Below are positions 14,061 to 22,212 of a stretch of DNA of 27,779 nucleotides, one piece after another. Below the pieces are notes generated by a model that had not been told where the DNA came from, ran no database searches, and saw nothing but the letters and a program-made list of their open reading frames with translations. A program made the position numbers and the translations under genes. This stretch comes from an uncultured Lachnospiraceae bacterium. GTDB lineage: Bacteria > Bacillota > Clostridia > Lachnospirales > Lachnospiraceae. The stretch is taken from assembly GCA_910587715.1 (NCBI GenBank), contig CAJUMV010000050.1, positions 1 to 27,779 of the forward strand, written 5' to 3'. Numbering within the stretch: the first letter of the stretch is position 1; each line of letters begins with the position of its first letter.

Positions 14061-15761
14061 TTAGCCCCCATTCCAACTCCCGCTCCGCAAAAAACGCTCC
14101 GCCATCGCCTCCGCCTCGTCGGTGATCTCGTTCTCATATCCCAGCATCCGGAGGAGCGCGATGGCGTTTCTCGTGGACGCCGGACCCTCCATCAACTGAT
14201 AAGGGAAGTAAATATCGTTCTCCTCAATCCGCTCCTCAAAGTGGAAATTGTCATATTCCCGTTCCAACAGTTTTGTCAGCTCCACATCATGGGTCGCCGC
14301 AAAACAGAGCGCATGACCCGCCGCCAGTTTTTTCATGATCTGGGTGGAAGCCGCAATCCGCTCCACCGTGTTCGTTCCCCGGAGTACCTCATCCACAAAG
14401 CAGAGCACGGGGCGTCCCTCTTCTTGACTAACTTGGTCAAGTATCCGCTTAATGGACTTGATCTCCACCATATAGTAGCTGTCGCCGCCCGCCAAGTCGT
14501 CACGCAGCGACATGGAAGAATAAACCCGGTAAAACGGCGCTTTATAGCTTGCCGCCGCACAGGTGTGCACCGTCTGCGCAAGCAGCGCGTTCACAGCCAC
14601 CGCACGCAGAAAGGTGGATTTTCCAGAAGCGTTGGAACCGGTTAAAAGCACCCCTCTCTTCACCTCCAGATCATTCGCCACCGCCTCACGCAGCAGCGGA
14701 TGGTACAACCCCTTGGCGCGCAGGGAAAACCCTTTCCCCGCTTCCTCGTAAAGCGCCGGCACACAAAAGCCCTGCTCCAGACTTTTCCGGAAAGAACCTG
14801 CCGCCACCGCACATTCAAGCTCACCCGTCACCGTGATCAGCCGATCCACCTCTCCCATATTCTTTTGCAAGTCCTGCAGCGCCTTGTTAAAGCGGATCAG
14901 ATCCATATAAAACAACATCCGCAGATAGTCAAACAACACCTCCAGCGGATTGCCGCTCCCCTGCCTGCTTCCGGAAACCAGGTACGAGCTTTTCATAAAT
15001 CCCCGCAGGCTTTTGCATGCCTCCCTTACCGCCGCAAGCTCCTCCTCTATTCCGCTGATTTCCGCTTTCCCCAGCTCTTCCCCGCCTTTTAAAAGCCTTC
15101 TCACATAGGCGAAACTGGTGATGTACGGCTCAATCTGCCTAAATTCCTTAAAGTAATCGATCAGATTATGGCACAGAACCCCGAAGAGACAGACCAATCC
15201 CGCCGGAAGAGAGACAAACATGCCTCCTATACTCACCAAAACGAGCGCATCCCAGAAAAAATACCTGTCGCTCTTTCGCTCCCCGAGCAGATCCAGATGG
15301 TCCAGATACTCGTAGATGGAGTGCCGTCCCGTCCGTCCGAGCATGAAAAAAATCCGCTGCAGCCTGTGCCGCTCCTCCTCCCGCTCCATAAAAAGCGCGA
15401 TTCGCCGTTCCATTTTTTCAAGCTCGACGGCATCCGCCGCGGGCGTCCTCAGCCTGTAATACAGATACTCGTCACCCGCCGCCGAGAGACAGGTGTTCAT
15501 CCGCTGATACACCGCATCCATATACAGATCATTCCATGTGATATCGTCGATCTGATCCGCCGTCCTGTGTTTTTCATAATACATGCTGATATGGGAAAGT
15601 TCCTCCGCCCCGTAACTTCGTTCGGGCGGCGTGCCGTAACCCGCATAAATCTCCCGCAGCCTTCTCTCCAGAAACCTTCTGCTGTCCACATACTCTTTTG
15701 TCATCACAAGTACGATGGCAAGCAGAATCAGACATATAAAAATAAAAGCGTCCATACTCAC
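14061..15761 (-). CDS. Membrane-anchored MutS-like ATPase
   Basis: 566 residues. An N-terminal membrane helix (about 4-20) and a second hydrophobic pair (about 168-198) precede a helical lever region (about 200-330) and a MutS domain V ATPase: Walker A GSNASGKS (375-382), Walker B VLCFVDE (452-458), then RGTNT and a THD switch motif. The mismatch-recognition and connector domains of true MutS are absent, so this is not the repair MutS but one of the short MutS-family proteins of unknown role, here with predicted membrane anchoring. The GTG start at 15761 overlaps the upstream stop by 4 bp (GTGA), and the next ATG is at 15755; neither has a clear ribosome site, which suggests coupled translation. 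rnhA follows after 1 bp. Confidence 0.85.
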   Translation of the reverse strand: MSMDAFIFICLILLAIVLVMTKEYVDSRRFLERRLREIYAGYGTPPERSYGAEELSHISMYYEKHRTADQIDDITWNDLYMDAVYQRMNTCLSAAGDEYLYYRLRTPAADAVELEKMERRIALFMEREEERHRLQRIFFMLGRTGRHSIYEYLDHLDLLGERKSDRYFFWDALVLVSIGGMFVSLPAGLVCLFGVLCHNLIDYFKEFRQIEPYITSFAYVRRLLKGGEELGKAEISGIEEELAAVREACKSLRGFMKSSYLVSGSRQGSGNPLEVLFDYLRMLFYMDLIRFNKALQDLQKNMGEVDRLITVTGELECAVAAGSFRKSLEQGFCVPALYEEAGKGFSLRAKGLYHPLLREAVANDLEVKRGVLLTGSNASGKSTFLRAVAVNALLAQTVHTCAAASYKAPFYRVYSSMSLRDDLAGGDSYYMVEIKSIKRILDQVSQEEGRPVLCFVDEVLRGTNTVERIAASTQIMKKLAAGHALCFAATHDVELTKLLEREYDNFHFEERIEENDIYFPYQLMEGPASTRNAIALLRMLGYENEITDEAEAMAERFLRSGSWNGG

Positions 15762-17062
15762 TTGAGATTATTTATAATCTCATTCGCCTTTCCATAAATT
15801 TCTCCCTCATCTATCTCTTTCGCAAACTGCCCGTTCTCATACAAAATCCGTCCGCAGACCATCGTCATTTTCACATTCTGCTTACTGCCGCTGTATACCA
15901 GATTTTTCGCAATATTGTTGAGAGGCTGCATATTCGGCTGGTGTAAATCAATCAGAATCACATCCGCCTGCTTTCCCGCCGCCAGCACGTCCGTGTCCGG
16001 CAGGTTCATAGCCTTTGCGCCGTTCACCGTCGCCATCTTCAATACCTCCAGCGCGTCCACCGCCGCCGCATCCTGCTCCCGCAGCTTGGCAAGACCCGTG
16101 ACCAGAAACATTTCCCGGAACATGTCGAGACAGTTGTTGCTTGCAGGGCCGTCCGTGCCGACCGCCACATTAATTCCCCGCTTCAAATACGCGGAAATCG
16201 GCGCGATCCCACTTGCCAGCTTGGTGTTGGATCCGGGGTTTGTGACAACGCTCAACCCCTTCTTTGCAAAGATATCCATGTCCTCCTCATCCATCCAGAC
16301 ACAGTGGTAGCCGCCCCCGCCGTAATCAAACATGCCGAGGGAATCCAAAAGTTTCACGGGAGACATGCCGTAGCGTTCCCTACAGCCCTCCACCTCCGCC
16401 TTCGTCTCGGAAAGATGCGTGAACACCGGTGCCTTGTACTTGTGCGCCATTGCCGCCACCTGTTCCAAAAGTGCCTTGGAGCAAGTATACTCCGCATGAA
16501 AGCCGATAAAGTAGGAGTGCAGGGGATCAAAATTGTTTAAAGAATGATATCTTTCCTCCATCTTTGCAAGAGAATCCTCAAACCCCTCCTGTCCGCTGGC
16601 GCCGCTGACCTGCACGCACCGCATCCCCATCTCCACACAGGCCCTCGCCGTATCCTCCGGGGACAAGTACATATCGAAAATGGAAGTGATGCCGCTGGTC
16701 AGATACTCCAGTACTGCCAGCTTTGTGAGATGATAAATCATCTCCCCGTCAAGCTTCGCCTCCATCGGGAATACCTGCTGAAACAGCCAGTCCTGCAGCG
16801 GCAGGTCGTCCGCGTAAGAGCGCAGAAACGTCATGGCGGAATGGGTGTGGGCATCCTTAAATCCCGGCATTAAAAGATTTCCTTCACAGTCAATTTCTCT
16901 GTCCCAGAGAATGCTCTCTATGGAAAGCGACTGACAGATTGCCGCCGCGTCACCGCCTTCCCCCACATACAGAATTTTGTCATCCTGTACCCAGAGTTCC
17001 CCTTCTATAATAGTTGTCGTTTCCATGGTCAGGATTTTTGCATGGTAAAATCTGTAGTTCAT
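15758..17062 (-). CDS. Amidohydrolase, MTA/SAH deaminase type
   Basis: 434 residues with the metal-dependent hydrolase barrel: HxH at His72/His74 (DAHTHS), His189 (GFHAEYT), His216 with Glu219 (THLSETKAE), and Asp304 (GTDGPASNN). Order and spacing match the 5'-methylthioadenosine/S-adenosylhomocysteine deaminase and TrzA/AtzB group, which deaminates adenine or triazine-type substrates in the cytoplasm. Its place in one run with purine nucleoside phosphorylase and cytidine deaminase supports nucleoside or methylthioadenosine salvage. Guanine or cytosine deamination remains possible. ATG 17062 follows the upstream stop by 3 bp; the nearest AGGAGG is 14 nt away, longer than normal. Confidence 0.85.
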   Translation of the reverse strand: MNYRFYHAKILTMETTTIIEGELWVQDDKILYVGEGGDAAAICQSLSIESILWDREIDCEGNLLMPGFKDAHTHSAMTFLRSYADDLPLQDWLFQQVFPMEAKLDGEMIYHLTKLAVLEYLTSGITSIFDMYLSPEDTARACVEMGMRCVQVSGASGQEGFEDSLAKMEERYHSLNNFDPLHSYFIGFHAEYTCSKALLEQVAAMAHKYKAPVFTHLSETKAEVEGCRERYGMSPVKLLDSLGMFDYGGGGYHCVWMDEEDMDIFAKKGLSVVTNPGSNTKLASGIAPISAYLKRGINVAVGTDGPASNNCLDMFREMFLVTGLAKLREQDAAAVDALEVLKMATVNGAKAMNLPDTDVLAAGKQADVILIDLHQPNMQPLNNIAKNLVYSGSKQNVKMTMVCGRILYENGQFAKEIDEGEIYGKANEIINNLK

Positions 17063-17065
17063 AAC

Positions 17066-17920
17066 TTATCTGTATTCCTCCTTTTCCCTCGTTCCCACTC
17101 CGGACACACATTTTATAACATGCTGTTCTATCAGGCTGTTCACCATTTCCGGCGCATCCGTATTAGAATTATGTCCGGCGTTTTTGATCCATTCCAACCT
17201 GATTCCGGTATGTTTATGCCACGCCTTGTTATATCTGATGCAGGAACCGGCATGATCCTTTGTCCCGCACAACAAAAGCGCCGGACAGGGAATCCGATAG
17301 GGAAGATCCCTCTCCATCGCCTCCGCCAGTATACGGAAACCATGTCCTGCCAGTTTCGCGTATCTTTCCTGCTGTCCCTCATACTCTTCCATCATATCGT
17401 GCATCAATTTTCTTCCGTACGCCGAAACCGCTACTCCCTTTGTTCCTGACTGTAGCAGCCATTTCCACGGATAATGACGGTAAACCGGTTCCATCCTTTT
17501 CAGCAGCCATATCTCCGCCGCAGTCACATACCTTCTCTGCAGAGGCGCTGAATCAATCGAAACAAAGCCCTTAAGCTTTTCGGGAAATAGCTGCGCATAT
17601 GCCTGCCCCACATAGCCTCCCATCGACTGCCCTATGATAACGGGATTTTCCATGCCTTCCGCATTCAGAATCTCATCCAGCCATTTCGCTTTGTCAAACA
17701 GATTAAACGTTAAGTCAAAAGGAAAGGAAGACGCATGTCCGGGCGCATCCCAGACAAACACACTGTACTTTCCTTCAAAATATGCCATTTGCTTATCGAA
17801 CAGGTGGTGGTCTGCGGTCAGTCCCGGTAAGAAAACCAGCGTCACTTCCGAGTCCATCTTTTTACTGAGCCAATAGTGAATGACGCCGCAGCAAGTCTGG
17901 TATTCTCTTTGCTGTAACAT
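17066..17920 (-). CDS. Alpha/beta-fold hydrolase
   Basis: 284 residues with the classic fold: oxyanion strand LVFLPGLTADHH (about 27-39), nucleophile elbow GQSMGG with Ser99, a likely acid Asp in LLLCGTKDHAGS and a C-terminal His in NAGHNSNTD. It belongs to the broad esterase/lipase-like set; the substrate cannot be named. ATG 17920 has GGAG 8 nt upstream, and that site overlaps the cdd stop codon, so the two are translated in series. A longer open frame reaching 18079 runs inside cdd and is rejected. Its position inside a nucleoside-salvage run is unexplained; a role in removing an acyl group from a metabolite is possible. Confidence 0.82.
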   Translation of the reverse strand: MLQQREYQTCCGVIHYWLSKKMDSEVTLVFLPGLTADHHLFDKQMAYFEGKYSVFVWDAPGHASSFPFDLTFNLFDKAKWLDEILNAEGMENPVIIGQSMGGYVGQAYAQLFPEKLKGFVSIDSAPLQRRYVTAAEIWLLKRMEPVYRHYPWKWLLQSGTKGVAVSAYGRKLMHDMMEEYEGQQERYAKLAGHGFRILAEAMERDLPYRIPCPALLLCGTKDHAGSCIRYNKAWHKHTGIRLEWIKNAGHNSNTDAPEMVNSLIEQHVIKCVSGVGTREKEEYR

Positions 17921-17931
17921 GGATATGTCTC

Positions 17932-18384
17932 CTACTCTCTTTCGCAGTGCAGATTCTCCGGTCCGAACCCCTCCGGCAAAAGCTCCGCCAGCGTCATCAC
18001 GCGGTAGTCCTCCTCCGACTTCGCCACAATAATCTGAAACTGCGACGGCTCGCAAAACTCTCTCATCACCTGCCTGCACACCCCGCAGGGATAGGCATAC
18101 TGTGTCAGTTCCTCCCCCTCGGGACTGCCCACAATGGCAATGGCCGCAAACTCCCGCATCCCTTCGCTGACCGCCTTAAAAAACGCCGTCCGCTCGGCAC
18201 AGTTGCTCGGTCCGTAAGCCGCATTCTCAATATTACAGCCCGTGACAATCTGCCCGTCTGCCATAAGCAATGCCGCACCCACCTGATAATGGGAATAAGG
18301 CGAGTAGGATTTCCTTCTCGCCTTTATCGCTGCCCGAACCAATTCATGTATGCTGTCTGCCGCCAGCTTTTCACTCTCTTTCAT
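17932..18384 (-). CDS. cdd: Cytidine deaminase
   Basis: 150 residues, slightly longer than the usual ~135. The zinc and proton-shuttle motifs are intact: CAE at 62-64 (Cys62, Glu64) and PCGVC with Cys100 and Cys103, plus the substrate motif NIENAAYG (51-58). It deaminates cytidine and deoxycytidine to uridine and deoxyuridine for salvage. It sits 44 bp after punA and 11 bp before the alpha/beta hydrolase gene. ATG 18384 follows AGGGA. Confidence 0.95.
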   Translation of the reverse strand: MKESEKLAADSIHELVRAAIKARRKSYSPYSHYQVGAALLMADGQIVTGCNIENAAYGPSNCAERTAFFKAVSEGMREFAAIAIVGSPEGEELTQYAYPCGVCRQVMREFCEPSQFQIIVAKSEEDYRVMTLAELLPEGFGPENLHCERE

Positions 18385-18428
18385 AACTGTTCCCTTTTTG
18401 CACTCGAATCACGCCTTATTCCAAAACC

Positions 18429-19268
18429 TTATATAAACGCCTTAAACTTCGTGATGGACTCCACCAGCAGTTTCTCAAACTTGGGCGCCACCGCGTTCGC
18501 CGCTTCCTGCACTTCCTCGTGGGTCAAAGGCGCGCTGTTCATCCCCGCCGCCAAATTGCTGACACAGGATACGCCGCAGATCTTCATGCCCATATGGTTC
18601 GCCGCGATCGCCTCCACAACAGTGCTCATACCCACCGCGCTTGCCCCCATTTTATAAAGCATCTGTATCTCAGCGGGCGATTCAAAGGAAGGCCCTGTAA
18701 GCTGTGCATACACGCCTTCAAATAATTCAATATCGCTCTCTTTCGCCGTCTCTTTGATAATCCCCTGTAAATCCTCGTCATAGACATGGGACATATCCGG
18801 GAATCTGGTTCCAAGTTCCTCAATATTCGGCCCAATCAGCGGATTCGGCGCAAACAGGGAAATATGATCCTGAATCAGCATCAGACTGCCCGCATGGAAC
18901 GCCGGATTGATCCCGCCGGAAGCATTAGTCAGAAAGAGTACCTTCGCCCCCATCATCTTCATCAGACGTGCCGGCAATACCACATCTGTGATCGGATATC
19001 CCTCGTAATAGTGCACACGCCCCTGCATCAGCACAACCGGCACCTCATTGATGTAGCCAAAAATAAATTTCCCGGCATGTCCCGGCACGGTGGAAACGGG
19101 AAAGCCCTCGATCTCACTGTAGGGAAGTTCCGCCTTCACATCCACCACCTTCGCAAAATTACCGAGACCCGAACCTAAAACCACAGCCACCTTCGGCTCG
19201 AAGTCAATTTTTGCTTTGTAACAGTCATAGCATTTTAAGAGTTTATCATATACAGGATTCATATACAT
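18429..19268 (-). CDS. punA: Purine nucleoside phosphorylase (class I, trimeric type)
   Basis: 279 residues, typical of trimeric PNP. Recognisable sites are the phosphate loop VVLGSGLG, GRVHYYEG, TNASGGIN, the purine-binding segment AQLTGPSFESPAE, MSTVVEA and the late SNLAAGM, with Asn as expected for 6-oxopurine (inosine/guanosine) enzymes. It splits purine nucleosides with phosphate into base and ribose-1-phosphate. The start may be ATG 19268 or ATG 19262; AAGG/GGCGG upstream suits either. It follows the HTH-methyltransferase fusion by 29 bp and leads the salvage genes. Confidence 0.95.
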   Translation of the reverse strand: MYMNPVYDKLLKCYDCYKAKIDFEPKVAVVLGSGLGNFAKVVDVKAELPYSEIEGFPVSTVPGHAGKFIFGYINEVPVVLMQGRVHYYEGYPITDVVLPARLMKMMGAKVLFLTNASGGINPAFHAGSLMLIQDHISLFAPNPLIGPNIEELGTRFPDMSHVYDEDLQGIIKETAKESDIELFEGVYAQLTGPSFESPAEIQMLYKMGASAVGMSTVVEAIAANHMGMKICGVSCVSNLAAGMNSAPLTHEEVQEAANAVAPKFEKLLVESITKFKAFI

Positions 19269-19297
19269 ACCGCCTTTCCCTTTTTATGGTAAGTATA

Positions 19298-20140
19298 TCA
19301 CACTCTCCCCGGTTTGACATCCATTTTCTCCGCAATCAGAATATCCATACAGTGCTGGTGGGGCACGCCGCCGCTGTCGCAGTCAAATATAATTTCATCG
19401 TTTACGTGAAAAAGCCAGTCATAATACAGCCCCTGCAGTTCCCCGGAATGCCAGTTGCCTCTCTCAATCTCTATCGGCTCCTGGTCCGGCGCAGGCGCAA
19501 TAAAGGGCTTATCCACAAAGACATTGACCGCGTGGATGCCCCCGACAGACGTGTGCTCTTTTAGGCAGGCAATCACTTCTCCCCGCAGCTCCCCCGGGAT
19601 ATAGTGGAGCACCCCGCTGGAAAACACGATGTCAAAAGTTGCATCCGGTCTGTAATCCAGCACATCCGCTTTAAAAAAGTCAACTTTTACTCCGTGCTGC
19701 TCCGCCAGACTACGCGCTTTCTCCAATCCGTTCTCCGCCGCATCAAAGGCTGAGACAAGATAACCATTCTTCGCAAGAAAAACCGCATCCTTCCCTTCCC
19801 CGCAGCCAATCTCCAAAACCCGGTAAGGTTTTACGGGCGGTTTGATTTTCATAATCTCATAGCACAGCTCGTTTGGCTGCAGCCCCCAGTAATACGCCTC
19901 ATTCTCATACCGTTTTTCATAATCTGTCACGGGCGCGGCGCTGTACCCTAAGAGGGTATCCGTAGTCGTGCCCAGAATATGCGCAAGCTGCGGCAAGAGA
20001 CTGATATCGGGATATGCCGTGCCGTTCTCCCACTTGGAGACCGCCTGAAAGGAGACGTTAAGACAATCGGCAATCTTCTGCTGGGTGTAGCCCAACTGTT
20101 TTCTCTTTTTCATTATGATCGTTCCTATGCTGTCACTCAA
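19298..20140 (-). CDS. XRE-type HTH fused to SAM-dependent methyltransferase
   Basis: 280 residues. Residues 5-64 form a Cro/C1-type helix-turn-helix (YTQQKIADCLNVSFQAVSKWENG), and residues about 85-270 a class I methyltransferase, with motif I VLEIGCGEGK (108-117) and a post-I acidic region ending AFDAAE. The TTG start at 20140 is supported by GGAGG 8 nt upstream; no ATG lies nearby in frame. It stands first in the run with punA, 29 bp ahead, so it may regulate the operon and its own promoter, and the methyltransferase part may sense SAM or a related product. That link with an MTA/SAH-type deaminase downstream is suggestive but inferred. The methyl acceptor is unknown; the domain resembles small-molecule enzymes of the TehB kind. 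Confidence 0.87.
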   Translation of the reverse strand: MSDSIGTIIMKKRKQLGYTQQKIADCLNVSFQAVSKWENGTAYPDISLLPQLAHILGTTTDTLLGYSAAPVTDYEKRYENEAYYWGLQPNELCYEIMKIKPPVKPYRVLEIGCGEGKDAVFLAKNGYLVSAFDAAENGLEKARSLAEQHGVKVDFFKADVLDYRPDATFDIVFSSGVLHYIPGELRGEVIACLKEHTSVGGIHAVNVFVDKPFIAPAPDQEPIEIERGNWHSGELQGLYYDWLFHVNDEIIFDCDSGGVPHQHCMDILIAEKMDVKPGRV

Positions 20141-20175
20141 ATTTCTTTCCTCCGTTCGTATCTCTGTTGTTTCTA

Positions 20176-20204
20176 ATCATAACAAGATACCTTTTATTCC
20201 ACAA
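20176..20204 (-). promoter_or_regulatory. Predicted promoter of the salvage operon
   Basis: On the minus strand TTGTGG (20204-20199), a 17-bp spacer and TATGAT (20181-20176) lie 36 nt before the TTG start of the HTH-methyltransferase gene. No other good pair is visible on this strand in the divergent gap 20141-20406. It would drive the seven-gene run ending with rnhA. Confidence 0.5.
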
Positions 20205-20284
20205 TAACCCGTATGTTGAAGCACAAATGAAAACTCAACCAAATGGCGAAAAAAGAATCCAATCAAGTTATTTCTATAGAATCT

Positions 20285-20304
20285 AAACGGGTAAATTATT
20301 GATA
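20285..20304 (+). promoter_or_regulatory. Shared 20-bp element, copy 1 (kinase promoter)
   Basis: AAAC-G-GGTAAATTATTGA-T-A here differs at only two positions from 27704-27723 upstream of the sugar transporter operon. It is centred about 74 bp upstream of the predicted kinase transcription start, a plausible activator distance. It is proposed as a binding site for the AraC-type response regulator at 22213-22950. Confidence 0.5.
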
Positions 20305-20333
20305 TGCAGGCTTTTTCCCATCATTTTATTCCA

Positions 20334-20362
20334 TTGCACAATGCTGTCCGAATCGATATAAT
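20334..20362 (+). promoter_or_regulatory. Promoter of the two-component operon
   Basis: TTGCAC (20334-20339), a 17-bp spacer and TATAAT (20357-20362) form a good sigma-A promoter 45 nt before the kinase TTG start, giving a transcription start near 20369. Confidence 0.7.
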
Positions 20363-20406
20363 AAAAATATACTTAGATTCCTGCCTGCAGAAAGAGAGGA
20401 ATTGTT

Positions 20407-22182
20407 TTGATCAAATGGATTTCCAACTCTTATTCCAGAAAAATCATGGCGCTGCTTCTTGTATGCTCGGCAGTCACGATCATCCTTTCCGGTATGGTGT
20501 ATTATTTCAGCTCCGTCCATATTCTTCAGGATCAGTATATTTCCTCCAACACCCAGCTTCTCGCTGAAGTAAACCAGTCTGTCCAGAGGTACTACAAGCA
20601 GTTAAACGATGTCACGCTGTCGCTGTACAGCAACAGTTCCTTCATAGAACACCTCCGCCTTCACCAGAATGACTATATCTCTCAGGCGGAAAATGAGCAG
20701 ACGATCAAAAATATCCTGTATGCGGACGATACGATCCTGTATATCTATTTTTATGATCCCTATACCTGCAACCTGTACTCCTACTCACGCGAAAATATGA
20801 GCTACGCCAAATATCCCGAATTGGAAGAGGAATACTGGTATCAGGCTACCCTGAACGCGCCGAAATATTTCACAGTCTCCCCCCTCCACCCTTTTATCAA
20901 TTATACGAATTTCGGAACCCTGCGGGATGCCACGGTCTTTTCTGTCAACAGATCCCTGCGCTATTACGTGGACAGAAGCCATATCGGCATGATCTCCATC
21001 GTATACAGTACCGACACGGTTTCCCAGATCTGCAGCCACTTAAATGAAGGAAATGCCTATGTCGCCATTCTGGATAAGGATTTCAACGCCCGTTTCACCT
21101 CATATCCCAACCTGATCCTGCCCGATGAGGCAAAAGATATACTCCGCCAAAATACAGGGAAAAGCGGTCATGCCATCTATCAGACTGCGCAGGGAAAGCG
21201 TATGCTGCTCTGGAATGAAGCCGACGGGCTCTATCTGGTAAAAGACATTCTTTTCAGCGAACTGACAAACGCCACTGCCAGAAGCGTCGTGCGTATCCTG
21301 CTTCTGATGAGCGCCATTTTTATTTTGCTTTCCCTCGTCATTTCCTTCTATTTTTCCCGTACCGCCACCAGAAAGCTGCTCGCCCTTACCAGCGATGTCG
21401 CCGCCTTCGGCGACGGAAACCTTTCCATCAGCGACAGAAACTACGGTCATGACGAAATCGGAGCGCTTGGTTTCGCTTTCCATGAAATGGCGGTAAAGAT
21501 CAACGAACTGATCAATCTGGAATACAGGGCAAAGCTTCTGCAGAAAAACGCGGAACTGCAAATGCTGCAGGCGCAGATCAACCCACATTTTATCAACAAT
21601 ACCCTGCAGGCTATGGGTACGCTCGGTCTGAAAAAAGGAGCGGACGAAGTCTATCTTATGGCAAATGCCCTTGCAAGAACCTTACGCTACACCTTAAAAC
21701 CTACCACAGAACTGATTCCCTTAAGCCGGGAACTTGATAATACGAAGGACTATCTCTATATTCAGAAGATATTATGGGGCGATAAACTGCATACCGATAT
21801 CCGGACAGAAAACGGGCTGGAGGACTGGCCGGTTCCCGTCTTTATCCTGCAGCCTCTTGTCGAAAATGCCATCAAACACGGACTGGACTGCACGCCCGAA
21901 GGAACCATAAAAATAAGAGTACAGCAGATAGAGGGTTCCCTGTCTGTCACCGTAGCCGACGACGGGCGCGGGATACCCCCTGCCACTTTGTCCATGCTGC
22001 AGGAATGGCTCCAGCCAAGTGAGTTTGCATCGGCCACGGACGAGCATATCGGTCTGCGCAACATTGCCGGACGGATTCACCTGCTTTACGGAAGCAGGGC
22101 TTCCCTGACAATTGACAGCGTTCTCGACCATGGAACAACGATACGGCTGATTCTTCCCGAACCGAAAACAGTATCCAAATGA
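20407..22182 (+). CDS. YesM-family sensor histidine kinase
   Basis: 591 residues. Membrane helices near 12-36 and 295-317 frame a large extracellular sensor region (about 37-294, dCache-like in length). A HAMP linker (about 318-370) leads to a His_kinase domain with the phospho-His in INPHFINNTLQ (His394) and an HATPase_c with N-box PLVENAIKHG (483-492), DDGRGI (518-523) and GLRNI. The layout matches YesM-type kinases, which sense carbohydrates or their binding proteins and phosphorylate AraC-type regulators. Here Asn-Asn replaces the usual Tyr-Asn after the His, a mild change. TTG 20407 has GAGAGG 7 nt upstream. The regulator follows after 30 bp and the transporter operon converges from the right. 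Confidence 0.93.
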   Translation: MIKWISNSYSRKIMALLLVCSAVTIILSGMVYYFSSVHILQDQYISSNTQLLAEVNQSVQRYYKQLNDVTLSLYSNSSFIEHLRLHQNDYISQAENEQTIKNILYADDTILYIYFYDPYTCNLYSYSRENMSYAKYPELEEEYWYQATLNAPKYFTVSPLHPFINYTNFGTLRDATVFSVNRSLRYYVDRSHIGMISIVYSTDTVSQICSHLNEGNAYVAILDKDFNARFTSYPNLILPDEAKDILRQNTGKSGHAIYQTAQGKRMLLWNEADGLYLVKDILFSELTNATARSVVRILLLMSAIFILLSLVISFYFSRTATRKLLALTSDVAAFGDGNLSISDRNYGHDEIGALGFAFHEMAVKINELINLEYRAKLLQKNAELQMLQAQINPHFINNTLQAMGTLGLKKGADEVYLMANALARTLRYTLKPTTELIPLSRELDNTKDYLYIQKILWGDKLHTDIRTENGLEDWPVPVFILQPLVENAIKHGLDCTPEGTIKIRVQQIEGSLSVTVADDGRGIPPATLSMLQEWLQPSEFASATDEHIGLRNIAGRIHLLYGSRASLTIDSVLDHGTTIRLILPEPKTVSK

Positions 22183-22212
22183 TAATTTATTTATCAGGAA
22201 AGGAATTTACAA

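Noticed and set aside
14060..14137. Longer RNase HI starting inside the MutS-like gene
   Set aside because: The extra residues are Arg-rich shadow sequence; the family begins at MKVTIYTDG (ATG 14059).
14061..15761. DNA mismatch repair protein MutS
   Set aside because: Only the ATPase and lever parts are present; the mismatch-binding Phe-x-Glu domain is missing and membrane helices are added.
17921..18079. Longer alpha/beta hydrolase starting inside cdd
   Set aside because: The extra part is out-of-frame cdd sequence rich in Gly/Arg/Ala; GGAG before ATG 17920 is well placed.
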